This document shows, one piece after another, positions 25,733 through 35,033 of a stretch of DNA of 64,000 bases. How positions within the stretch are numbered: the stretch's first letter is position 1; each line of letters begins with the position of its first letter. The stretch is from ZC4RG30 sp964455685. GTDB lineage: Bacteria; Pseudomonadota; Gammaproteobacteria; Steroidobacterales; Steroidobacteraceae. The notes under the pieces were generated by a model, which did not search any database, was not told the DNA's origin, and saw only the letters and a list, made by a program, of their open reading frames with translations. The position numbers and the translations under genes are program-made. The stretch is from the NCBI GenBank assembly GCA_964455685.1, contig CAYVZE010000003.1, positions 1-64,000 on the forward strand. Reading direction: 5' to 3'.

Positions 25733-25749
25733 TCGAATGTCTCCTGCCA

Positions 25750-26241
25750 TCATTCGGCCAAGGCCAGCGAGGCCGGGCGCTCCATGAATCCACCAAGTCC
25801 GTCGGGCACAATCTCGATGATGCTGATGCGCGAGGGTTCCACGCTGGTGATGCGACCCTCGTTCTGGCCCAGGTGATTGCCCGGCAGCACGCGGTGAACG
25901 ATGCCATCGCGGGTCTTCACCAGGCCGTAATTGCGGCCACCGATGTACATCGTGCCCACCATCTGCAGCGTGTCGAGCGGGAACTGCTCGAGGTGCTCGC
26001 GGTTGCGGGAGCTGTTCGGGCGGACACGGCTCGATTCACCCGAGCCCCCCGGCACGAACGGCGAGCGCAGGTGCTGGGCGGTGTACGCGAAGCTCTCATA
26101 GGGCTTGATCTGCGGGAGCTGCTCGATGCCGGTGGGCTGCTCCTGCTTCGTCTGGGCGATGAAACGCCTCAGGTCCTCGTCCTTCGACGAGCAGCCGGCA
26201 GCCAGCGCCAGCGCCAGCAATGGGATTGCCTTTCTGATCAT
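25750..26241 (-). CDS. pilP: Type IV pilus inner-membrane lipoprotein PilP
   Basis: The 163-residue lipoprotein has a lipobox LALAAGC (Cys17) followed by SSKDED. A disordered linker holds the PilN/PilO-binding stretch, and a small beta domain (about 85-160, MVGTMYIGGRNYGLVKTRDGIVHRVLPGNHLGQN) contacts PilQ. The ATG overlaps the pilO stop (ATGA). Confidence 0.95.
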   Translation of the reverse strand: MIRKAIPLLALALAAGCSSKDEDLRRFIAQTKQEQPTGIEQLPQIKPYESFAYTAQHLRSPFVPGGSGESSRVRPNSSRNREHLEQFPLDTLQMVGTMYIGGRNYGLVKTRDGIVHRVLPGNHLGQNEGRITSVEPSRISIIEIVPDGLGGFMERPASLALAE

Positions 26242-26888
26242 TGCTGCCTGCGGTTGCGGTTACGGTTGTTGCGGTTCTGCTCGGCCGTGCGGGCCGCAAC
26301 CTCTTCTTCGTCGAGGTAGCGGTAGGTGCGCGCGGTCACATCCATCTGCAGCTGGTCGAAGCCGGCATTGCGCGGCGCGGAGATCGACACGTCGTGCAGC
26401 GTCACGATGCGCGGCAGGGCGGCGATGGTGCTGACGAATTCCGCCAGCTGGTGGTAGCTGCCGCGGACGCGGATCTTGATCGGCTGCTCGGCATAGAAGT
26501 CGCGCAGCACCTCGCTCTGCGGCTGGAACAGGTCCTGCGTCACCACGCCGCTGCCGGCCTGGGAGATGTCGTTGAGCAGCCCGGGCATCTCGGTGCGGCC
26601 CGGCAGCTGCCGCAGCATGGCGCCGAAGGAAGCCTCGATGTCGGCAAGCTGCTGCTTGTACAGGTCGAGGTTCACGGCCTTGGCATGCTTGGACCGGAAC
26701 TCTTCGCGCAGGGTCACTTCCTCGCGCTCCAGCCGGGCCAGTTCATCCTTGCTGCGGTTCCAGACCATGAACCACACCAGGAACGCGCTGGCGATCACGA
26801 AGAAAATCGCGATCACGCCGGCGCGGACCGGCAGAGGCCAGCGGCCCGGATCCTTCCAGTCGATCTGCTTGAGTTCGTCGAGGGTCAT
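26238..26888 (-). CDS. pilO: Type IV pilus alignment protein PilO
   Basis: The 216-residue protein has one N-terminal transmembrane helix (about 25-47), a coiled-coil stretch (about 50-100) and a ferredoxin-like periplasmic domain. It pairs with PilN to align the inner-membrane and outer-membrane parts of the pilus machine. A C-terminal tail is very rich in Asn, Arg and Gln (EQNRNNRNRNRRQQ), unlike most PilO proteins. It begins 15 bp after pilN. Confidence 0.95.
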   Translation of the reverse strand: MTLDELKQIDWKDPGRWPLPVRAGVIAIFFVIASAFLVWFMVWNRSKDELARLEREEVTLREEFRSKHAKAVNLDLYKQQLADIEASFGAMLRQLPGRTEMPGLLNDISQAGSGVVTQDLFQPQSEVLRDFYAEQPIKIRVRGSYHQLAEFVSTIAALPRIVTLHDVSISAPRNAGFDQLQMDVTARTYRYLDEEEVAARTAEQNRNNRNRNRRQQ

Positions 26889-26903
26889 GGGGTGTCCTGC
26901 GGC

Positions 26904-27467
26904 CTATTTGCGGGACGCACGCGCCGGGGCGGCCTGCGGGGCCGGGGCCTGGCCCGCCACCTGTTCCGCGTTCATCGTGAAGTTGGTGCCCTGGAGCACC
27001 TCGATCGCGGGCTTGGTCAGCCACTCGGACGATTCGATCGCGCGCATGAAGTTCGACACGCGCGTGGCCGACTGGGTGACACCGGTCAGCTTGATGCGCC
27101 GGCCGGTCTGCTGCAGCGAGGTCAGGTAGACGCCGTCCGGGATGATCCTCGCGAAGGTGTCGAAGATGTGCACGATCTCCGGACGCGAGCGCTGCAGCGT
27201 CTCGATGATCTGCATGCGCGCGATCAGCTGCTGCTTCTGCTGGTCGAGGCTGTTGATCTCCTCGATCTTCTTGTCCAGCTCGCGGATCTCGGCACGCAGC
27301 AGGTTGTTGCGGCCGCGCTGCGAATCCATCATCTGGTTCATCAGGAACCACGCCACGCCGGCCACGGCGAGTGCGCCGACGAGCGCACCGAACATGCCGA
27401 CGGCAAACGCCTTCTTGCGCTCGAGGCGCTGCTGTTCACGCCAGGGAAGCAGGTTTATGCGAGGCAT
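26904..27467 (-). CDS. pilN: Type IV pilus protein PilN
   Basis: The 187-residue protein opens with MPRINLLPWRE; the conserved INLLPWR motif docks into the cytoplasmic PilM. One transmembrane helix (about 22-45), a coiled coil and a periplasmic domain like PilO's follow. The C-terminus is Ala/Pro-rich. The start is one base after the pilM stop. Confidence 0.96.
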   Translation of the reverse strand: MPRINLLPWREQQRLERKKAFAVGMFGALVGALAVAGVAWFLMNQMMDSQRGRNNLLRAEIRELDKKIEEINSLDQQKQQLIARMQIIETLQRSRPEIVHIFDTFARIIPDGVYLTSLQQTGRRIKLTGVTQSATRVSNFMRAIESSEWLTKPAIEVLQGTNFTMNAEQVAGQAPAPQAAPARASRK

Positions 27468-27468
27468 G

Positions 27469-28533
27469 TCAGTCGAAGCTCCGCAGTGCCAGACCGCAGG
27501 CGGTCAGCAGGGAAGTGGCGTCGCGCTGCACCGCCTGGGCGCGGGCGCGGGAGGAGATGCGCATCTGGCCGAGCGGATCGCCCTTCTCGGCCTCGATTCC
27601 GATGCGGCTCTGCACGACGTCGGCGACGCCGGGGATGTTGGCGCAGCCACCGCACACCAGCACCTTCTCCGGCTGCTCACGGCCGGTGCCGGAGGCCAGG
27701 TAGAACTGCAGCGAGCGGCTGATCTGCTGCGTCATGTCGTCGATGAAGGGATCGAGCACGTCGGTCTGGTAGTTGGCCGGCAGGCCGCCTTCCTTCTTCG
27801 CGCGCCCGGCTTCCTCGAGCGACAGGCCGTAGGTGCGCATGATTTCCTCGGTGAGCTGCTGGCCACCGAAGGCGAAGTCACGCGTGTAGATGACCTTGAG
27901 GTTCTTCAGCACGCTGAAGGTGGTGGTGCTGGCGCCGAAGTCGACCACCGCCACCACGCGGTCGATGCCGCCATCGGGCATCTGGTGCGTCATCAGCTTG
28001 CAGGCGTTCTCGAGCGCGAAGGCCTCGACGTCGACCACCCGGGCCACCAGGCCCGCCGCGGCCACCGCCACGCGACGCTGCTCCACGTTCTCGCTGCGCG
28101 AGGCCACCAGCAGCACGTCGTTGGCGTCCTGGTCCTTCTCGGAGGGACCGAGCACCTCGAAGTCGTAGGCAACCTCTTCCATCGGGAAGGGGATGTACTG
28201 GTCGGCCTGCATCTCGACCTGGGCCTCGAGGTCGGCCTCGGTCAGGTTGCGCGGCATCTGGATCACCTTGGTGATCGCCGCGTCGCCGTGGATGGCCACC
28301 GCCACTTCCCTGGTGCGGGAGCCTGCACGGCGCACCGCACGGGCAATCGCCTCGCCGACCGCATCGGCGTCGACGATGGCCTTCTCGTTCATGGCGTTCT
28401 GGGGAGTCGGTTCAGCCGCGTAGGACTCGACCGTGTATTGCCCGCCGGACAGGCTGAGTTCGATCAGCTTGATGGAGGACGTTGTAATATCAAGGCCAAG
28501 GACCGGGCGGTGTTTTCGAAAATTTAGAAACAC
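27469..28533 (-). CDS. pilM: Type IV pilus actin-like protein PilM
   Basis: The 354-residue cytoplasmic protein has the FtsA/actin fold: phosphate-1 LGLDITTSSIKLIEL, phosphate-2 VVDFGASTTTFSV and adenosine-site VLVCGGCANIPG. It binds PilN and couples the pilus scaffold to the motors. The start is a GTG with GGGAG four bases upstream; it is the first gene of the pilMNOPQ operon. Confidence 0.96.
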   Translation of the reverse strand: MFLNFRKHRPVLGLDITTSSIKLIELSLSGGQYTVESYAAEPTPQNAMNEKAIVDADAVGEAIARAVRRAGSRTREVAVAIHGDAAITKVIQMPRNLTEADLEAQVEMQADQYIPFPMEEVAYDFEVLGPSEKDQDANDVLLVASRSENVEQRRVAVAAAGLVARVVDVEAFALENACKLMTHQMPDGGIDRVVAVVDFGASTTTFSVLKNLKVIYTRDFAFGGQQLTEEIMRTYGLSLEEAGRAKKEGGLPANYQTDVLDPFIDDMTQQISRSLQFYLASGTGREQPEKVLVCGGCANIPGVADVVQSRIGIEAEKGDPLGQMRISSRARAQAVQRDATSLLTACGLALRSFD

Positions 28534-28597
28534 TTTTCTCCCTTACCTTTCAGCAAGTTACGCGCCGAAACGCTTGTCCTGCCTGAACGGGCGAGCC

Positions 28598-28626
28598 ACT
28601 ATAACCCACGTAACGGTTAAATTGAA
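28598..28626 (-). promoter_or_regulatory. Candidate promoter of pilMNOPQ
   Basis: On the minus strand, TTCAAT (28626-28621) and TATAGT (28603-28598) are separated by exactly 17 bp. The -10 box is one base from consensus, the -35 box weak. The leader would be about 55 bases. The opposite-strand ponA has no equally clear promoter in this 229-bp gap. Confidence 0.42.
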
Positions 28627-28762
28627 CGCGAAGCCGGGGCCCCCTTTCCGTGAGGCCGTCCGCAAATCCTCATGCCTGCCAGGGCGAGGATTGTTCAATT
28701 CCGCCGTGGGTAGGAAACTGCACCGGCCGTCCGGTCCTGCGCAATAAGGGCGTGTTAAATCC

Positions 28763-31444
28763 GTGAACCCCATCCTCGTTCGCTCCCTCCGCTGGTTCGC
28801 CGTGGGCCTCGGGACCCTGGTCCTTCTGTTCGCCTTTGCCCTGGCCTGCACCTACGTCTACCTGGCCCCCTCCCTGCCTTCGGCCGAAAACATGCACCGG
28901 ATGCAGCTGGCCGTTCCCTTGAGGGTGTATGCCCGCAACGGGGGCCTGATCGCCCAGATCGGCGAGCAGCGCCGCATCCCGGTCGAGTTCGATGACGTGC
29001 CCATGGTCGTCCGCCAGGCGGTGATAGCCGCCGAGGACGCCGGCTTCTTCGAGCACAGCGGCTTCGAGTGGCGGGGCATCATCCGCGCGCTGGTGATGAA
29101 CGTGGCCACCGGCGACGCCGGCCAGGGTGGCAGCACCATCACCCAGCAGGCCGCCCGCAACCTGTTCCTGACGCTGGACAAGACCCTGCGCCGCAAGCTC
29201 TCCGAGGTATTCGTCACCTGGCGCATGGAGCGCGACTTCACCAAGGAGCAGATCCTGGCGACCTACCTGAACGTGATCCTGTTCGGGCAGCGCAGCTACG
29301 GCATCGCCGCGGCGGCGGAAACCTACTACGGCAAGCGGCTGCACGAGCTCACCGTCGCCGAGGCCGCGACCCTGGCCGGCATCATCCAGCGTCCCTCGGC
29401 ACAGAACCCCGTCACCAATCCCCGCCTGGCCGAGATGCGCCGCAGCTATGTGCTGCGCCGGATGCAGGCGCTGGGCTACATCGATGCGGCCACGGCCGCG
29501 GCCGCGGCGAAGGAGCCGGTTGCCGCGAAGCTCCACGCACCGCTGACCGACGTCGATGCGCCCTACGTGGCGGAGATGGCGCGGCAGGAACTGGTGGCGC
29601 GCTTCGGCGAAGCCGCGGTCAATGCCGGCTACAAGGTGTACACCTCCATTGATGGCCGCCAGCAGACGGCCGCCAACCGCGCATTGCGGCTGGGGCTGAT
29701 CGAGTTCGACCGCCGCCGCGGCTACCGCGGCCCGCTGGCCAAGGTCACCCCGCCGACCACCGCGGACGCGGACGAGCTGGACAGGCTGCTGGCCGAGTAT
29801 CCGCAGGTGAACGTGCTCTCCCCCGCCGTGGTCACCGCGGTGGCCGCCACCACCGCCGAAGTGCACGTGCGCGGCCAGGGCAAGGCGCGCATCAACTGGG
29901 ATGGGCTGTCGTGGGCCAGCAAGGCGCTGCGCAATGGCACCGGCCCCTCGCCGCGCAACGCCGGCGAGGTGCTCGCGCGGGGCGACGTGGTGCACGTCAT
30001 CACCGACGGCCGCGGCAATGCCCAGCTCGCGCAGGTGCCGGAGGTGCAGGCCGCGGTGGTCGCGCTCGACCCGGACGACGGCGCCATCGTGGCGCTGGCC
30101 GGCGGCTTCGATTTCTACTCCAACCAGTACAACCGCGCGACGCAGGCACGCCGCGGCGCCGGCTCCAGCTTCAAGCCCTTCCTCTACTCCGCCGCGCTGG
30201 ACAATGGCTTCACGCCAGCGTCCATCATCATGGACATCCCGCTGCTGCTCGACGACACCGGCAACAGCGAGGAAGTCTGGCGGCCGGAGAACTCCACCCG
30301 CTCCTTCGGCGGCCCCATGCGCCTGCGCGAAGCGCTGGTGCGGTCCCGCAACCTGGTGTCGATCCGCATCCTCCAGGAACTGGGCATCGACCGCTTCATC
30401 GAGCATGCGCAGAAGTTCGGCTTCGACCCCCAGCAGCTGCCGCGCAACTGGACGCTGGCGCTCGGCACCCAGGCGGTCACGCCGCTGCAGATGACCACCG
30501 GCTTCGCCGTGTTCGCCAATGGCGGCTTCAAGGTGGAGCCCTACTTCATCGAGCGCATCGAGGATGCCGCGGGCAACGTGGTCTACCAGGCCGAGCCAAA
30601 ACTGGCCTGCACGCCCTGCGAGAAGCCGCCAGTTGCGCCCTCCATGCTGCTGCGCGACCCCGGTACGGAGAGCAGCGGCAGCGACGTGGCCACCGTCACC
30701 CTGGGCGATGAGACCGCGGCCTATGGCGCCGATGGCGATACCCCGGGCGGGCTGCCGGGCACTGGCGCCCCGGGCGCGAACGGTCTGCTCTCGCCCGCCG
30801 TGCTCGCGGCCGCCGTCAGGCGCGACAACGCGCCCTCGCCCCGCCTGCTGGGCAACCTGGACGAAGTGCCCGAGCCCATGCGGGAGCTCTTCGCCGCCCA
30901 GGGCGGCAACGGCTTCCTGCCCGAGGAAAGGCTGGCCCCGCGCGTGATCTCGCCGCAGAACGCCTGGCTGATCAGCGACATCCTGCACGACGTCACCGTG
31001 CGCGGCACGGCAGTCCGCTCGCGCTCCCTCGGCCGCGACGACCTGGCCGGCAAGACCGGCACCAACGAGGACCGCGACAACTGGTTCGTCGGCTTCACCC
31101 GCGACCTCGTCGCCGGCGTGTGGCTGGGCTATGACGACTACCGCTCCCTGGGCGCGCGCGCCGAAGGCTCGTCCACGGCGCTGCCGATCTGGATGCATTA
31201 CATGGAAGAGGCCCTGAAGGGTACGCCTTCGTCGCGGCCGCCGCGGCCGGAGGAGGGACTGATCGACCTCAGGATCTCCCCGTACACAGGCAAGCTCGCC
31301 CATGCGTCCGATCCCGAGGCCATCGTCGAGACCTTCATGCTGGACGCGCTGCCCGAGGCGCCCCGCCCCGGCGAGCCCGGCTACCTGCCCCCCGGGGCCG
31401 AGGACATGCCCGGCGGCACGGGGTCCACCGGCCCGCTGTTCTGA
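28763..31444 (+). CDS. mrcA: Penicillin-binding protein 1A (class A, bifunctional)
   Basis: This enzyme makes and cross-links peptidoglycan in the periplasm. The 893-residue protein has an N-terminal membrane helix (about 10-32), a GT51 glycosyltransferase domain with catalytic Glu91 in AAEDAGFFEH and GGSTITQQ, and a transpeptidase domain with Ser468 and Lys471 in GSSFKPF, the SRN motif and KTGT from Lys764. A Gly/Pro-rich insert near 640-690 lies between transpeptidase motifs, and the last 40 residues are Pro/Gly-rich. The start is a GTG with AAGGG about 12 bases upstream. It is divergent from pilM, the common gammaproteobacterial order. Confidence 0.95.
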   Translation: MNPILVRSLRWFAVGLGTLVLLFAFALACTYVYLAPSLPSAENMHRMQLAVPLRVYARNGGLIAQIGEQRRIPVEFDDVPMVVRQAVIAAEDAGFFEHSGFEWRGIIRALVMNVATGDAGQGGSTITQQAARNLFLTLDKTLRRKLSEVFVTWRMERDFTKEQILATYLNVILFGQRSYGIAAAAETYYGKRLHELTVAEAATLAGIIQRPSAQNPVTNPRLAEMRRSYVLRRMQALGYIDAATAAAAAKEPVAAKLHAPLTDVDAPYVAEMARQELVARFGEAAVNAGYKVYTSIDGRQQTAANRALRLGLIEFDRRRGYRGPLAKVTPPTTADADELDRLLAEYPQVNVLSPAVVTAVAATTAEVHVRGQGKARINWDGLSWASKALRNGTGPSPRNAGEVLARGDVVHVITDGRGNAQLAQVPEVQAAVVALDPDDGAIVALAGGFDFYSNQYNRATQARRGAGSSFKPFLYSAALDNGFTPASIIMDIPLLLDDTGNSEEVWRPENSTRSFGGPMRLREALVRSRNLVSIRILQELGIDRFIEHAQKFGFDPQQLPRNWTLALGTQAVTPLQMTTGFAVFANGGFKVEPYFIERIEDAAGNVVYQAEPKLACTPCEKPPVAPSMLLRDPGTESSGSDVATVTLGDETAAYGADGDTPGGLPGTGAPGANGLLSPAVLAAAVRRDNAPSPRLLGNLDEVPEPMRELFAAQGGNGFLPEERLAPRVISPQNAWLISDILHDVTVRGTAVRSRSLGRDDLAGKTGTNEDRDNWFVGFTRDLVAGVWLGYDDYRSLGARAEGSSTALPIWMHYMEEALKGTPSSRPPRPEEGLIDLRISPYTGKLAHASDPEAIVETFMLDALPEAPRPGEPGYLPPGAEDMPGGTGSTGPLF

Positions 31445-31458
31445 GGAAGGGAGAACCC

Positions 31459-32073
31459 ATGGCCCGACGCGCCCCCACCCGAGCGGACCACCTGCGCAGC
31501 GCCATTGCCCAGGAGGCCGCGCGGCTGATGGCCGAGCACGGCATCCACGACTACCTGGTGGCCAAGCGCAAGGCCGCGGAACGCTACGGCGTGGTCGAGG
31601 GTCCCATGCTGCCCCGGAACACCGAGGTCGAGGCGGCGCTGATCTCCTACCAGCGCCTGTTCGGTGGCGCCCAGCACCAGCGCAGCCTGCAGGAGCAGCG
31701 TCGCGTGGCCATCGAGGCCATGCGCGTGCTCGAGAAGTTCCAGCCCCGGCTGGTGGGCCCCGTGCTCACCGGCACGGCCACCGAGTACGCAGACATCCAG
31801 CTGCACGTGTTCTCAGACAGCCCCGAGGCCGTGTACCTGCACCTGATGGACGCGCACATCGAGTACGAGGTGTTCGAACGCCGCCTGCGCATGTCCGCCG
31901 AGCGGCAGGTGGCAGTTCCCAGCGTGCGCTTCGAGATGGGTAACGAGACCATCGAGGCCTTCGTCTTCCCGCGCGACGGGATCCGGCAGGCGCCGGTGAG
32001 CCCGGTGGACGGGAAGCCGATGCGCAGGGCGGACTTGAAGGAAGTGGTCGGGATGACCGTCACCGCGTCCTGA
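31459..32073 (+). CDS. Conserved protein with nucleotidyltransferase-like signature
   Basis: The 204-residue soluble protein has an N-terminal helical part (LRSAIAQEAARLMAEHGIHDYLVAKRKAAERYG) and a later segment GPVLTGTATEYADIQLHVF that resembles the G-S/T...D-x-D core of the Pol-beta nucleotidyltransferase fold. It ends in a region with PRDGIRQAPVSPVDGKPMRRAD that I recall as conserved among similar gammaproteobacterial proteins. Such genes are sometimes wrongly called UDP-N-acetylmuramate-alanine ligase; no ligase motif is present. The ATG has GGGAG upstream, 14 bp after mrcA, so it is probably co-transcribed with it. Function unknown. Confidence 0.6.
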   Translation: MARRAPTRADHLRSAIAQEAARLMAEHGIHDYLVAKRKAAERYGVVEGPMLPRNTEVEAALISYQRLFGGAQHQRSLQEQRRVAIEAMRVLEKFQPRLVGPVLTGTATEYADIQLHVFSDSPEAVYLHLMDAHIEYEVFERRLRMSAERQVAVPSVRFEMGNETIEAFVFPRDGIRQAPVSPVDGKPMRRADLKEVVGMTVTAS

Positions 32074-32105
32074 CCATCCATCGCACAGTCATCAGGTAGC
32101 ACGCA

Positions 32106-33098
32106 TTGGAACTCGCGGATCTGGAGAGGAGACCCCGCCCCCTGCCCCGGCTGGCCATCGTCGTCCCCTGCCACAACGAGGAGGAAGTGCTGCGCGACAC
32201 CACGCGCACCCTGCTTGCGCGGCTCGACGCACTGCGCGGCGAAGGCCTGGTGGATGGATCGAGCCGCCTGTGCCTCGTCGATGACGGCAGCACCGACCGC
32301 ACCTGGGCGGTGATCCGCGAGCTGCATGCCGCGGATGTGCGCGTGCAGGGCCTGAAACTCAGCCGCAACTTCGGACACCAGGCCGCCATCCTCGCCGGCA
32401 TGCTCGAGGTCGATGCAGATGCCGTGGTGACCATCGATGCCGACCTGCAGGACGATGAAGCCAGCATCACCGAGATGGTGAGGCAGTACCGCGACGGGCA
32501 CGACCTGGTGCTCGGCGTGCGTGATGACCGGCGCAGCGATCCCGTGGCCAAGCGCGTCACGGCGCATGGCTACTACCGGCTGTTGCGCCTGCTGGGCGTG
32601 AACGTGGTGTTCAACCACGCCGACTACCGGCTGCTGTCGCGGCGCGCGGTCGAGGAGCTGCGGCGGTACCCGGAGACCAACCTGTTCCTGAGGGGCATCG
32701 TGCCGATGCTGGGGCTGCCGACGACGACGGTGCGGTACGCCCGGCGGCCGCGCACGGCCGGGACGTCGAAGTACCCGGCGAGGAAGATGCTGTCGCTGGC
32801 GTGGGAGGGAGTGACGTCGTTTTCGGTGGCACCGCTGCGACTGGTGTCAGCGCTCGGCTTCCTGATCGCGCTGGGAGCACTGGGCGTCACCGCGTGGGCG
32901 TTGGCGGTGAAACTGATCTGGGGCGCGGCGGTGCCGGGATGGGCTTCGATCGTGGTACCGATGTATTTCCTGGGCGGGGTGCAGATCCTGTGCCTGGGGG
33001 TGATCGGGGAGTATGTGGGGAAGATCTACCTCGAGTCCAAGGGCCGCCCGAGGTATGCGGTGGAGCAGCGCCTCCACAGGGATGCCGCAGCGCAATAA
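32106..33098 (+). CDS. Membrane-anchored GT2 glycosyltransferase (DPM1/GtrB/ArnC-like)
   Basis: A GT-A fold domain (about 15-230) starts IVVPCHNEEE, with DDGS and the metal-binding DADLQDDE region; two transmembrane helices follow at about 240-265 and 278-302. This layout belongs to enzymes that move a sugar from a nucleotide to undecaprenyl phosphate. The first in-frame start is a TTG with AGG about ten bases upstream; no ATG precedes the catalytic core. The product is 330 residues. Sugar unknown. It converges on the N-acetyltransferase gene 17 bp away. Confidence 0.85.
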   Translation: MELADLERRPRPLPRLAIVVPCHNEEEVLRDTTRTLLARLDALRGEGLVDGSSRLCLVDDGSTDRTWAVIRELHAADVRVQGLKLSRNFGHQAAILAGMLEVDADAVVTIDADLQDDEASITEMVRQYRDGHDLVLGVRDDRRSDPVAKRVTAHGYYRLLRLLGVNVVFNHADYRLLSRRAVEELRRYPETNLFLRGIVPMLGLPTTTVRYARRPRTAGTSKYPARKMLSLAWEGVTSFSVAPLRLVSALGFLIALGALGVTAWALAVKLIWGAAVPGWASIVVPMYFLGGVQILCLGVIGEYVGKIYLESKGRPRYAVEQRLHRDAAAQ

Positions 33099-33115
33099 GC
33101 GCCGCGCCAGGCTAT

Positions 33116-33595
33116 TCAGCCGCTGGTGCGTGTGTCCCCGACGACGCGCGCTGGCACGCCGACCACCACCGCATGGTCGGGCACGTCGCGCGTCACCACA
33201 GCCCCGGCCCCGACCAACGCGCCCTCGCCGATGGTCACGCCGGCCACGATGGTGGCATTGGAGCCGATGGAAGCGCGGCGCTTGACCAGCGTCGGCACCA
33301 GCGCCCAGTCCGCATCGGTCTGCAACGAGCCGTCGGGATTGGTCGCGCGCGGATGCAGGTCGTTGGTGAACATCACCCCATGCCCGATGAAGACCTCATC
33401 CTCGATGGTCACGCCCTCGCAGACGAAGGAGTGCGAGGAGATCTTGCAACGAGCCCCGATCACGACACCCTTCTGGATCTCGACGAACGTTCCGATCCGC
33501 GAGCCGGCGCCGATGGTGCACCCGTACAGGTTCACCAGGCCGGGATGGAAGATGACCACGTTCTCGCCAAGCACGACCGAATCGGCAATGGGCAT
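33116..33595 (-). CDS. Left-handed beta-helix sugar N-acetyltransferase (WbpD/WlbB-like)
   Basis: The 159-residue protein is almost entirely hexapeptide repeats (IGAGSRIGTFVEI, IGSNATIVAGVTIG, and similar) ending VVGVPARVVG. The segment VFIGHGVMFTNDLHPRATN is typical of WbpD/WlbB enzymes, which acetylate the 3-amino group of UDP-2-acetamido-3-amino-glucuronate. The aminotransferase gene across the divergent promoter would supply such an amino sugar. The exact substrate is inferred. Confidence 0.82.
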   Translation of the reverse strand: MPIADSVVLGENVVIFHPGLVNLYGCTIGAGSRIGTFVEIQKGVVIGARCKISSHSFVCEGVTIEDEVFIGHGVMFTNDLHPRATNPDGSLQTDADWALVPTLVKRRASIGSNATIVAGVTIGEGALVGAGAVVTRDVPDHAVVVGVPARVVGDTRTSG

Positions 33596-33899
33596 GTGTT
33601 TCTCCTGGAAAGCGGCCCCGGGTCACGCAATACCGGGACCGAAGCGCGAGGAATGATACCCGAAGCCCGCTGCTCATTATGTCGACCTGTGACCTGATTC
33701 AGACTTGGGTCCTGCCGGATTCTGGTAGCCTTGCAACCTCCGGGCGTAACCCCCTTTTTTATCTATATAAAATGTGCCAATTGGTTGTCGCGGACCCGGG
33801 ATATTGCGGCAGTGATGCCCCCCGCGCGACCGCCATTGCCCACAGGCGGGCGTCGCCACCCACCACCCGAACCGAATCCGAATCACCGAGGGAATCGAA
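33596..33899 (+). promoter_or_regulatory. 304-bp divergent intergenic region before the exopolysaccharide operon
   Basis: This gap holds an unusually AT-rich patch for this genome: a T-run and TATCTATATAAAAT at about 33755-33773, with a -10-like TATAAA at 33766-33771 for the plus strand. No matching -35 box is seen at the right distance, so an activator or alternative sigma factor may be needed. CCAATTGG (33778-33785) is a small palindrome beside it. No gene is seen. Confidence 0.45.
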
Positions 33900-35024
33900 G
33901 TGATCCCATTTGTCGACCTGAAGGCCCAGTACGCCACCATCAAGGAAGAGGTCAACGCCGCCATCCAGGGCATCCTGGACACCTGCCAGTTCACCCTCGG
34001 CAGCGAGGTGGCCGCGTTCGAGAATGAATTTGCGTCGTATTGCCAGTCCACCTTCGGCATCGGCGTCAACACCGGCACCAGCGCCCTCCACCTGTCGCTG
34101 CTGGCGGCAGACATCGGCCCCGGCGACGAAGTGATCACCGTACCCTTTACCTTCGTGGCCACGGTTGCCGCCATCTCCTATACCGGCGCCACGCCGGTGT
34201 TCGTTGACATCGACCCGCGGACCTACACCATGGATCCGAAGGCAATCGAGGCTGCGATCACCCCGCGCACCCGTGCGATCATTCCCGTGCACCTGTACGG
34301 CCAGATGGCCGACATGGACCCGATCATGGAGATCGCGAAGAAGCACGGCCTGGTGGTCATCGAGGACGCCTGCCAGGCGCACGGCGCAGAGTACAAGGGC
34401 CGCCGCGCGGGCAGCATCGGCGACATGGGCTGCTTCAGCTTCTACCCCGGCAAGAACCTCGGCGCCTACGGCGAGGGCGGCATGGTGGTCACGGGCAACG
34501 CCGACTACAACCGCCGGATCCGCATGCTGCGCGACTGGGGCGCTGAAAAGAAGTACCAGCACGAGCTGAAGGGCTACAATTACCGGCTCGAAGGAATCCA
34601 GGGAGCGGTCCTGAGAGTCAAGCTCAAGTACCTCGAGAAGTGGACGGAAGCCCGACGCACTGCCGCAGCACACTACGACCGCCTGTTCGCCGGCAGCGGC
34701 GTGCAGACGCCGCAGGTGGAGGCGCACAACCGCCACGTGTACCACCTGTACGTCGTCCGTACGTCGCAGCGCCAGGCCTGGCAGGACGCCCTGAACGCCA
34801 AGCGCATCCAGACCGGCATCCACTACCCGACGCCCGTCCACCTGCTGCCGGCCTACGCCGATCTGGGTTACAAGGCCGGGCAGTTCCCCCACTCGGAGAA
34901 GGCTGCCGCAGAAGTGCTGTCGCTGCCCATGTTCCCCGAGCTGACGCAGTCGCAGTGCGAGGAAGTCGCTGCCGCGGTGCGGGAGCTGGCGGCCGGCGCC
35001 CCGCCGGCCCGGGCAAGCGCCTGA
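33900..35024 (+). CDS. DegT/DnrJ/EryC1-family sugar aminotransferase
   Basis: This PLP enzyme moves an amino group to a keto-sugar nucleotide. The 374-residue protein has the family layout: FVDLKAQY start, NTGTSALHLSL, EDACQAHGA with the cofactor Asp, and the PLP Lys185 in SFYPGKNLGAYGEGG. The start is a GTG with GAGGGA six bases upstream. It is the first gene of the plus-strand exopolysaccharide operon. Together with the divergent WbpD-like acetyltransferase it would make an N-acetylated amino sugar; 3-amino is likely but not proven. Confidence 0.88.
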   Translation: MIPFVDLKAQYATIKEEVNAAIQGILDTCQFTLGSEVAAFENEFASYCQSTFGIGVNTGTSALHLSLLAADIGPGDEVITVPFTFVATVAAISYTGATPVFVDIDPRTYTMDPKAIEAAITPRTRAIIPVHLYGQMADMDPIMEIAKKHGLVVIEDACQAHGAEYKGRRAGSIGDMGCFSFYPGKNLGAYGEGGMVVTGNADYNRRIRMLRDWGAEKKYQHELKGYNYRLEGIQGAVLRVKLKYLEKWTEARRTAAAHYDRLFAGSGVQTPQVEAHNRHVYHLYVVRTSQRQAWQDALNAKRIQTGIHYPTPVHLLPAYADLGYKAGQFPHSEKAAAEVLSLPMFPELTQSQCEEVAAAVRELAAGAPPARASA

Positions 35025-35033
35025 TGGAGAACC

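Noticed and set aside
23198..25876. Long plus-strand open frame opposite pilQ and pilP
   Set aside because: It is a GC-rich shadow: the His/Gln/Arg-rich translation has no domain, while the minus strand gives clear secretin and lipoprotein sequences.
28670..31303. Long minus-strand frame opposite mrcA
   Set aside because: Same kind of shadow; the plus strand shows every class A penicillin-binding protein motif.
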